This document shows, piece by piece, positions 14,353-20,202 of a stretch of DNA of 20,202 nt. The translations under genes were made by a program, and so were the position numbers. A model generated the notes under the pieces. The model searched no databases and was not told where the DNA came from. It worked only from the letters and a program-made list of their open reading frames with translations. Position 1 is the stretch's first letter. Each line of letters opens with the position of its first letter. Source of the stretch: an uncultured Lachnoanaerobaculum sp. (GTDB lineage: Bacteria; Bacillota; Clostridia; Lachnospirales; Lachnospiraceae). The stretch lies in assembly GCA_946999385.1 (NCBI GenBank), contig CAMQCZ010000026.1, positions 1-20,202 on the forward strand, given 5' to 3'.

Positions 14353-16248
14353 ATGAGATTTATAGAAGAAAATTATGATGTTGTTGTTGTAGGAGCAGGC
14401 CATGCAGGTTGTGAAGCTGCACTTGCGGCTGCAAGACTTGGACTAAAAACTGTGATTTTTACTGTTAGTGTGGAATCAATAGCACTTATGCCATGTAATC
14501 CGAATATTGGAGGAACATCAAAGGGACATCTTGTAAGAGAGCTTGATGCGTTGGGTGGAGAAATGGCTGTTAATATTGATAAAACATTTATACAATCAAA
14601 GATGCTTAATATTTCAAAAGGACCGGCAGTACATTCATTAAGAGTTCAGGCTGATAAATTAAAATACTCCACAAATATGAGAAAAGTTTTGGAAAATACC
14701 AACAATTTATGTATAAAACAAGCTGAAATTGTGGATTTAATAATAGAAAATGAAAATAATGTGAAAAAATGTATTGGAGTAAAAAGTATTTCAGGTGCAA
14801 AATTTTTTGCAAAGGCAGTTATTCTATGTACAGGTACTTATTTAAAATCACGTTGTATTTATGGAGAAGTAAGTGAAGATACAGGTCCTAACGGATTAAA
14901 AAATTCAAAATATTTAAGTAAAGCTTTGATTGATAATAATATAATTATGTACAGATTTAAAACAGGAACACCTGCCAGAGTTGATAAAAGAAGTGTTGAT
15001 TTGAGTGTAATGGAAGAGCAATTTGGAGATAAGCCTATCATACCATTTTCATTTACAACAGATAGAGAAAAAATTCAAAAAGAGCAGGCGAGCTGTTATC
15101 TTACTTATACAAATGAAAAAACTCATAATATAATAAAAGAGAATATAGATCGTTCTCCATTATATTCAGGATTTATAGAAGGTACAGGACCTAGATATTG
15201 TCCTTCAATAGAAGATAAGATAATGAAATTTCCTGATAAAGATAGGCATCATGTATTTGTAGAACCGGAAGGACTTTATACTAATGAGCTTTATCTTGGA
15301 GGACTGTCCTCATCCTTACCTGAAGATGTACAGCTTGATTTGATAAGAAGTATAAAAGGCTTGGAAAATGCAAATATAGTTAGAAATGCCTATGCAATAG
15401 AATATGATTGTATAGATGCAAGACAATTGGATGCAAGCTTGGAATTTAAGGATATAAAAGGTCTTTTTAGTGCAGGTCAATTTAATGGAAGCTCAGGTTA
15501 TGAAGAAGCGGCAGTACAGGGGTTTATGGCAGGTGTAAATGCTTCAATGAAGGTTTTAGGTAGAGATTATTTTATTATAGATAGATCTCAGGGCTACATA
15601 GGAGTTTTGATAGATGATTTAGTTACAAAGGAAAGTCATGAGCCTTATAGAATGATGACTTCACGTTCAGAATATAGATTATTATTAAGACAGGATAATG
15701 CTGATATTAGACTTACCAAAATAGGTTATGAAATAGGAACTATTTCAAAAGAAAGATATGAAAAATTATTAAAAAAAGAAGAGCTGATAGAAAAGGAAAT
15801 AGAAAGACTTAAAAATACATTTATAGGAGCAGGTTCAAAAGTACAGGAATTTTTGCAAAAGTATAATTCTAATACTTTGAAAACATCTGCAAGTCTTGCT
15901 GAATTAATCAGACGACCTGAATTAAATTATTTTGTTTGTAGTGAAATAGATGAAAATCGTCCTAAATTAGATATAGATATTATAGAACAGGTTAATATAA
16001 ATATAAAATATGAAGGATATATAAAAAGACAGGAAAGTCAGGTTAAGCAATTTAAGAAAATGGAAAATAAAAAAATTCCAAATGATATAAAATATGAAGA
16101 TGTTAATAGTCTTAGAATAGAAGCAATACAAAAATTAAATATGGTTAGACCAAGCTCTATAGGTCAGGCTTCCAGAATTTCAGGAGTTTCACCGGCGGAT
16201 ATAACAGTATTATTAGTATATTTAGAGGGGTTAAAGGCTAAAAAATAA
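14353..16248 (+). CDS. mnmG: tRNA uridine-5-carboxymethylaminomethyl synthase MnmG
   Basis: FAD-dependent partner of MnmE (formerly GidA), 631 aa. The FAD-binding Rossmann motif is VVVGAGHAGCEAALAAARLG (11-30). It is followed by ALMPCNPNIGGTSKGHLVRE (44-63), the strongly conserved AGQFNGSSGYEEAAVQG segment, the MMTSRSEYRLLLRQDNAD segment and the C-terminal RPSSIGQASRISGVSPAD, which binds MnmE. The start at 14353 is chosen over an in-frame ATG at 14326 that lies inside mnmE, because MRFIEENYDVVVVGAG fits the family N-terminus. GGGG lies seven bases before it. It overlaps rsmG by one base (TAATG). Confidence 0.97.
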   Translation: MRFIEENYDVVVVGAGHAGCEAALAAARLGLKTVIFTVSVESIALMPCNPNIGGTSKGHLVRELDALGGEMAVNIDKTFIQSKMLNISKGPAVHSLRVQADKLKYSTNMRKVLENTNNLCIKQAEIVDLIIENENNVKKCIGVKSISGAKFFAKAVILCTGTYLKSRCIYGEVSEDTGPNGLKNSKYLSKALIDNNIIMYRFKTGTPARVDKRSVDLSVMEEQFGDKPIIPFSFTTDREKIQKEQASCYLTYTNEKTHNIIKENIDRSPLYSGFIEGTGPRYCPSIEDKIMKFPDKDRHHVFVEPEGLYTNELYLGGLSSSLPEDVQLDLIRSIKGLENANIVRNAYAIEYDCIDARQLDASLEFKDIKGLFSAGQFNGSSGYEEAAVQGFMAGVNASMKVLGRDYFIIDRSQGYIGVLIDDLVTKESHEPYRMMTSRSEYRLLLRQDNADIRLTKIGYEIGTISKERYEKLLKKEELIEKEIERLKNTFIGAGSKVQEFLQKYNSNTLKTSASLAELIRRPELNYFVCSEIDENRPKLDIDIIEQVNINIKYEGYIKRQESQVKQFKKMENKKIPNDIKYEDVNSLRIEAIQKLNMVRPSSIGQASRISGVSPADITVLLVYLEGLKAKK

Positions 16249-16985
16249 TGAAAAATAATTATAAAGAATTTAGAGATATTTTTTTAGAAGCCTTAAAAAA
16301 TATAGATTTTGAGATTGATGAAGAGAAAATAAAAAAATTTTATATTTTTTATGAGGAACTAATTGAAACAAATAAGTATTTGAATCTAACGGCTATAGTT
16401 GATATGAAGGATGTAATTTATAAGCATTTTATAGATAGCTTATCACTTATTAGGTCGGTAAAGGATTTAAATATAAAAAAATATAAAATAATAGATATAG
16501 GTACCGGAGCGGGATTTCCGGGTATTCCCTTAGCTATAGTTTTTGAAAATATAGACTTTGTTTTGCTTGATAGTTTAAATAAGAGATTAAAGTTTATAGC
16601 TATTATATTAGAAAAATTAGATATTAAGAATGTGAAATTGATACATGGAAGGGCTGAAGATTATGCAAAAGAAGCTGAATATAGAGAAAAGTTTGATTTT
16701 GTAGTATCAAGAGCAGTAGCAAATTTGGCTACCTTAAGTGAATTTTGTTGTGGTTTTATTAAGCCGGGTGGAAAATTCATAGCATATAAAGCAGAAAAAG
16801 CAAATCAGGAAATTGAAAATTCTCAAAAAGCATTTCAGCTACTTGATTTAAATTTAGTAAAAATTGAAAGCTTTAAGATGCTAAATGATGATTCTATAAG
16901 AAATTTAGTGATGATAAATAAAAATAAAAAGTGGAATAAAAAATATCCTAGAAAAGCTAGCGTGATTGAAAAAGAGGGATGGTAA
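16248..16985 (+). CDS. rsmG: 16S rRNA (guanine-N7) methyltransferase RsmG
   Basis: SAM-dependent methyltransferase that modifies the conserved G527 of 16S rRNA in the 530 loop (formerly GidB); 245 aa, normal. The N-terminal helices carry YEELIETNKYLNLTAI (35-50). The SAM-binding loop is IIDIGTGAGFPGIPLAI (81-97), then GRAEDYA (134-140) and VVSRAVANL (152-160). The C-terminal KKYPRKA (231-237) is the typical ending. Its ATG shares one base with the mnmG stop codon, so translation is coupled. In many Firmicutes loss of this enzyme gives low-level streptomycin resistance (known of the family). The usual downstream noc/parA/parB genes do not follow. Confidence 0.96.
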   Translation: MKNNYKEFRDIFLEALKNIDFEIDEEKIKKFYIFYEELIETNKYLNLTAIVDMKDVIYKHFIDSLSLIRSVKDLNIKKYKIIDIGTGAGFPGIPLAIVFENIDFVLLDSLNKRLKFIAIILEKLDIKNVKLIHGRAEDYAKEAEYREKFDFVVSRAVANLATLSEFCCGFIKPGGKFIAYKAEKANQEIENSQKAFQLLDLNLVKIESFKMLNDDSIRNLVMINKNKKWNKKYPRKASVIEKEGW

Positions 16986-17007
16986 AAAAGAAAAATTGAA
17001 AAAAATT

Positions 17008-18153
17008 ATGGATAATAAAAAAAAATATATTTTATTTATCTTATCGACAACATTAATTAGAATAGGCAGTGGTATCATTCCTTTTTTAATAATACTCTTA
17101 AATAAAGAATTTATAAATTCAGATAATTATCCTAAATTAATATATATATTGGTTTTATTAATGATGATTCCTGCTATTTTTTTAGGTGCAAGACTAGAAA
17201 AATATATTTCAAAAAAGAATATAATTATAAGTAGTAGATTAATTTATATTTCTAGCTTACTTTTATATATAATTTTTAATTATAGTAATGTTATAAAATT
17301 AAATTCACTATTTGTAGCATTTTTTATGATAGGGATATCCAATCCTAGTATTAATACTATTTTGGTGGATAATATAGAAGAAAAATCTAAGAAATTAGCC
17401 TATTCATTAAATATAAGTGGTATAGCTATATCAAATATTATAGCTCCTTTAATAACCGGCTTTTTTATAAAAAATGTAAGATTTTTGTTTTTTATTTATA
17501 TGATATTTGTTTTACTTGGACTTATAATTCTATTTTTTATAAATGACAAGCATAAGATAAATAAAAAAGAAATTGTAATAGAAAAAGAAAAACTAAATAT
17601 ATTAAAATTTGATTTTTTGATAATAAGTTTATTAATTATAATTTTTGAAATTTCTTTTTCGCAGCAAAATTTTTCACTTCCTTTAATGTTTGAAAAGGTA
17701 TTTAAAAAAAATTCTGAAATATATTTCGGTTATATTTTAAGTATAAATGCAATAGTTAATATTATTTTTGCACCTCTTAGTAGTAAGATTTTAAAGAATA
17801 TAAAAAGTATAAAACTAGTATCTTTTGCAAGTTTATTTTGTGCTTTTGGATTTTTTAGTTTAATATTATTTAAAAATAAATTAGAACTCATAATTTTATC
17901 CGTTATTCTATGGTCTACAGGGGAAGTCTTATACACTACATATATGTTTTTTGCTTTAATTGATTTGAAAATTTGTAAAAATACGAGTGCTTCGAATACT
18001 CTCATTTTGATTTATAGAAGTGTAGGTATGGTTTTAGGTGTTATCATAGCTTCTTACTTAGAAAATAAATTTAATTTAGATAAGATGTGGATTTTTATAT
18101 TCTTTATAAGTATTTTAGGATTTTGCTTGGCTTTTAGGTATAGGAGAGAGTGA
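17008..18153 (+). CDS. MFS-type membrane transporter, substrate unknown
   Basis: Very hydrophobic 381-aa protein with about 11-12 predicted membrane segments in two halves split by a charged loop (about 180-200, KHKINKKEIVIEKEKLNILK), the layout of the major facilitator superfamily. A degenerate MFS loop motif is seen at GARLEKYISKK (60-70), with a similar region in the second half (APLSSKILKNIKS). I recognise no substrate motif; drug efflux is one possibility only. The ATG at 17008 is chosen because the membrane helix starts eight residues later. TTG codons at 16966 and 16996 are alternatives, and no start has a good ribosome binding site, so translation may depend on rsmG, which ends 22 bases upstream. 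It is probably the last gene of the mnmE unit. Confidence 0.75.
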   Translation: MDNKKKYILFILSTTLIRIGSGIIPFLIILLNKEFINSDNYPKLIYILVLLMMIPAIFLGARLEKYISKKNIIISSRLIYISSLLLYIIFNYSNVIKLNSLFVAFFMIGISNPSINTILVDNIEEKSKKLAYSLNISGIAISNIIAPLITGFFIKNVRFLFFIYMIFVLLGLIILFFINDKHKINKKEIVIEKEKLNILKFDFLIISLLIIIFEISFSQQNFSLPLMFEKVFKKNSEIYFGYILSINAIVNIIFAPLSSKILKNIKSIKLVSFASLFCAFGFFSLILFKNKLELIILSVILWSTGEVLYTTYMFFALIDLKICKNTSASNTLILIYRSVGMVLGVIIASYLENKFNLDKMWIFIFFISILGFCLAFRYRRE

Positions 18154-18160
18154 AAATAGG

Positions 18161-18268
18161 AGTTTAAATTGTGATAAATGTGTGGAAAATGTAGAGAAAA
18201 TTGAGTTATTCCTACATTATTCCTACACTAAATCTATCGCAATTTAAACTTTTTATTTTATTTTTTTT
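18161..18268 (+). terminator. 90-nt imperfect hairpin plus T-tract after the MFS gene
   Basis: Bases 18161-18170 (AGTTTAAATT) pair perfectly with 18241-18250. Pairing continues inward through GTGATA/TATCGC, GTGTGGAA/TTCCTACAC and ATGTAG/CTACAT, with small bulges and a loop near 18200-18206. A T-rich run (TTTTATTTTATTTTTTTT) follows at once, so on the plus strand it should work as a strong terminator. It is much longer than usual, and the 3' arm holds a tandem repeat (ATTCCTACAT, ATTCCTACAC). A small RNA or the relic of an inverted-repeat element are alternatives. Confidence 0.65.
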
Positions 18269-18345
18269 AACTTGATTTATCTTTTCTATACTGACACTTT
18301 ATTTTACAGCTTTCATTATACAAACAATATTTAGTTAAAATGAAT

Positions 18346-18379
18346 AACACCAGATGTTTCACGTGAAACATCTGGTGTT
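18346..18379. promoter_or_regulatory. parS centromere site 1 within a 34-bp palindrome
   Basis: TGTTTCACGTGAAACA at 18355-18370 matches the Bacillus/Firmicute parS consensus (TGTTNCACGTGAAACA) at every position. The symmetry extends perfectly for 34 bp (18346-18379). ParB/Spo0J binds parS near the origin, spreads and loads SMC, so the site belongs to chromosome segregation. It lies between convergent genes, 22 bases past the aminopeptidase stop, where a terminator would sit. The remainder of this gap (18269-18345) shows nothing I can identify. Confidence 0.93.
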
Positions 18380-18400
18380 TGTTGTTTAAATATAATATTT

Positions 18401-19639
18401 TTATCTTTGATAGAAAGCTTTTAATCCCTTATATAGATATTCAAGGTCTTTAGTTCCTGCCATTTCCATATTTGAATGCATTGCCAGCTGTGCTAAGCCT
18501 ATATCTACAGTATCTATAGATACGTGAGCATTAGATATATTTCCGAGAGTTGAGCCACCGGGCATATCACTTCTATTTGTAAAAAATTGATAAGGAATAT
18601 TTTCTCTATCCAAAATATCTATAAAAATAGCCGAACCTAGACTATCACTTGCATAAGATTGTCTGGCACTATATTTTATAACTATTCCTTTATTTATATA
18701 AGCTCTATTTGATATATCATAATATTCAGGGTGGTTTGGATGTAGTGCATGGGCATTATCAGCACTTAAGCAAAGAGAATTATTAAGCATTGCAACATAT
18801 TCTAAGCCAAGCATTTTACTTAAATATTTTAAAATATCATAGAGGAAATTGCTATCAGCTCCTTGTTTAGTAAGTGAGCCAATCTCTTCATTGTCAAAAG
18901 CGGCATAAATATTTATAGCATTTTCATTAAAATTATCCATAAAAGCATATAAAGAAGTGGAAGCACAAGCAAAATCATCTATATGAAAGCTGGATATAAA
19001 TTCTTTATCTTCTCCCCATATTGTAGGTACATACATAGGATATAAAAATAAGTCGTAGCTAAGTATTTTTTCTTTTATTCCTGTTTTCATTGATAAAAAT
19101 TTATAAAAATCAAAGTCTTCTTTTAAAGAAATAATAGGAAGCATATCATCCTTTATATTAAAGGCATAGCCCTTATTAACTTCTCTATTCATATGTATAG
19201 CTACATTTGGAATGATACAAACAGCTTCATTTATATTTATAATACTAGTTGTTATTTTATTTTCTTTTTTATAAGCCACTCGTCCGGCTATGCCGAGAGG
19301 CTTATCCATCCAAGTAGACATTATCATACCGCCATAGCCTTCAACATTTAATTTGCAATAGCCATTTGATTTTATAATAGGATTTGGTTTTATCTTAAAG
19401 CTTGGACAATCAAGATGATTTGATACTATATTAAAATAAGGCTTTTCAAGCTTTTTGCCTATATTAAAAGCAAGAATGCAGGATTCATTTTTTTCTATAA
19501 AATATTTTCCTGCTTTGTGAATAGTTTTATTAAAATCAATTTTTTCATAGCCCTTAGAAATCAATTCATTCTTGATATTTTTAGCTCCATTGAATGCAGA
19601 TGGGCTTTTCTCTATTAATTTTATAATTTTTTCAAGCAT
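18401..19639 (-). CDS. M18-family zinc aminopeptidase
   Basis: Probable cytoplasmic metallo-aminopeptidase of the M18 family (aspartyl/leucyl-aminopeptidase I type), 412 aa, normal length. Predicted zinc ligands and neighbours appear in order: H75 in SNHLDCPSFKIKP, D221 or D222 in HIDDFACASTSL, the catalytic and binding glutamates in FDNEEIGSLTKQGA (E251, E252), D294 in LSADNAHALHPN and H388 in MHSNMEMAGTKD. The dimer/regulatory domain is the middle part (about 85-215). GGMIMSTWMDKPLGIAGRV (103-121) is typical of the family. It removes N-terminal residues from peptides; substrate preference cannot be read here. AAGGAG precedes the ATG. It is the first gene on the right side pointing toward the origin, against fork movement. 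Confidence 0.9.
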   Translation of the reverse strand: MLEKIIKLIEKSPSAFNGAKNIKNELISKGYEKIDFNKTIHKAGKYFIEKNESCILAFNIGKKLEKPYFNIVSNHLDCPSFKIKPNPIIKSNGYCKLNVEGYGGMIMSTWMDKPLGIAGRVAYKKENKITTSIININEAVCIIPNVAIHMNREVNKGYAFNIKDDMLPIISLKEDFDFYKFLSMKTGIKEKILSYDLFLYPMYVPTIWGEDKEFISSFHIDDFACASTSLYAFMDNFNENAINIYAAFDNEEIGSLTKQGADSNFLYDILKYLSKMLGLEYVAMLNNSLCLSADNAHALHPNHPEYYDISNRAYINKGIVIKYSARQSYASDSLGSAIFIDILDRENIPYQFFTNRSDMPGGSTLGNISNAHVSIDTVDIGLAQLAMHSNMEMAGTKDLEYLYKGLKAFYQR

Positions 19640-19734
19640 ATTTTCTCCTTAATAGATAATTTATAATAAATATTCAATTCAGCTTAATTATAATTTATTT
19701 ATTCAATAAAGTATATAAGTATATAAATATAAAA

Positions 19735-19768
19735 ATAAAAAGATGTTTCACGTGAAACATCTTTTTAT
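19735..19768. promoter_or_regulatory. parS centromere site 2 within a 34-bp palindrome
   Basis: A second exact parS, TGTTTCACGTGAAACA at 19744-19759, again sits in a perfect 34-bp palindrome (19735-19768), with outer arms of A/T instead of the CCAGA-type flank of site 1. On the minus strand the arm ends CATCTTTTTAT and runs on into T/A-rich sequence. It follows the upstream hydrolase gene stop by 20 bases, so it has all parts of an intrinsic terminator as well. Confidence 0.93.
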
Positions 19769-19788
19769 AATTAGATTTTTAAAATATA

Positions 19789-20202
19789 TTATAGTATTAA
19801 TTTTAAATCTTCTATTAAAGCTTGAGGATTTTCTATATGAGGAAAAGCCTTACAGGAATTAATAGTAAAATGTTCAATAGAAGGATTTAATAATTTATAA
19901 ATTTCTACATTGTTTAAATATTTTTTGTAATTAGAGGTAATGATAAAAATACTATTATCTATTTTTGAAAATGTAGCTTTAGTATTTATATTTATATAAT
20001 TACATTTTATGCTTGCAAAAAGTGATTTAGGTGAGTAGCCTCTTTTTGAATTTTGAAAATATTCATTCAAAAAAGGGAAATACTTTTTAAAGCAAGAAGT
20101 GGAATATAATTTTTTTATTCTTAATTTATTTGATGCAATATTATATATAAATGTCCCTATGATAGGTGAATTAAGTATAAAAAGGTATAGTTTTGCTATT
20201 TT
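19789..20202 (-). CDS. Alpha/beta-fold hydrolase, C-terminal part (runs off the window)
   Basis: The frame stays open from the stop at 19789 to the right edge, giving at least 137 residues; the start, nucleophile elbow and oxyanion loop lie outside the window. What is visible fits the C-terminal half of an alpha/beta hydrolase: LNSPIIGTFIYNIASNKLRI (cap-region style), then SIFIITSNYKKYLNN, LNPSIEHFTINSCKAFPHIENP. The histidine in AFPHIENP is where the catalytic His usually sits, shortly before the final helix (PQALIEDLKLIL). A TTG at 20070 is not a real start. Function beyond hydrolase is unknown. The parS 2 palindrome 20 bases downstream probably ends its transcript. Confidence 0.7.
   Translation of the reverse strand, partial: KIAKLYLFILNSPIIGTFIYNIASNKLRIKKLYSTSCFKKYFPFLNEYFQNSKRGYSPKSLFASIKCNYININTKATFSKIDNSIFIITSNYKKYLNNVEIYKLLNPSIEHFTINSCKAFPHIENPQALIEDLKLIL

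Noticed and set aside
16966..17007. TTG start for the MFS gene, overlapping rsmG
   Set aside because: It has no ribosome binding site and would add a highly charged segment before the first membrane helix. The ATG at 17008 is preferred, though not proven.
18181..18189. TGTGGAAAA, a one-mismatch DnaA box far from the origin
   Set aside because: It is a single copy within the arm of the long hairpin and is common by chance in AT-rich DNA.
18161..18250. Miniature transposable element
   Set aside because: I found no target-site duplication and no second copy in the window, so it is annotated as a terminator-like hairpin with this as an alternative only.
1..20202. CRISPR array, insertion sequence, prophage or defence system
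   Set aside because: No regularly spaced repeats, transposase or integrase frames, or defence-type domains were found. The region is a conserved core locus.

Overview
The window is a chromosomal replication-origin region from a very AT-rich, low-GC Gram-positive bacterium, most likely of class Clostridia. The evidence is the gene order (gyrA-gyrB-recF-S4 protein-dnaN-dnaA, origin, rpmH-rnpA-yidD-yidC-jag-mnmE-mnmG-rsmG), strong AGGAG/GGAGG ribosome binding sites, TTGACA/TATAAT promoters and two Bacillus-type parS sites. The YidC sequence looks to me most like Lachnospiraceae-type proteins. Genus and species cannot be fixed by reading alone.

Left arm (1-8749, all on the minus strand, pointing away from the origin). 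A tRNA-Ser(GCU) with a perfect consensus promoter sits at the edge, and a second promoter points out of the window. Next come gyrA, gyrB, recF, an S4-domain gene (rlbA/yaaA), dnaN and dnaA, with very short gaps or overlaps from dnaN to gyrA. The 195-bp dnaA-dnaN gap holds what looks like the unwinding module: a near-consensus DnaA box, a G-rich spacer, six uninterrupted TAG/TAA DnaA-trios and an AT-rich stretch.

Origin (8750-9073). This gap upstream of dnaA holds two perfect DnaA boxes and several variants. Three of the boxes share an extended AAAAGTTAT flank, and one abuts the likely dnaA promoter. The origin is therefore bipartite, as in Bacillus, with clusters on both sides of dnaA.

Right arm (9074-18153, plus strand, pointing away from the origin). 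An ECF-transporter S component lies between the origin and rpmH. Next come rpmH (too short for usual ORF cut-offs), rnpA, yidD, yidC (TTG start) and jag: ribosomal protein, RNase P protein, membrane insertase and RNA-binding partner. After an intrinsic terminator come mnmE, mnmG and rsmG (tRNA and rRNA modification) and an MFS-type transporter, packed with little or no spacing.

Far right (18154-20202). Gene direction flips. An M18-family aminopeptidase and the C-terminal part of an alpha/beta hydrolase lie on the minus strand. The gaps hold a 90-nt imperfect hairpin and two parS sites, each the centre of a 34-bp perfect palindrome placed where a transcription terminator would be. The parA/parB (soj/spo0J/noc) genes often found after rsmG are absent from the window. 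No mobile element, CRISPR array or clear foreign island was seen; the value lies in the origin and segregation architecture and in some residue-level oddities.
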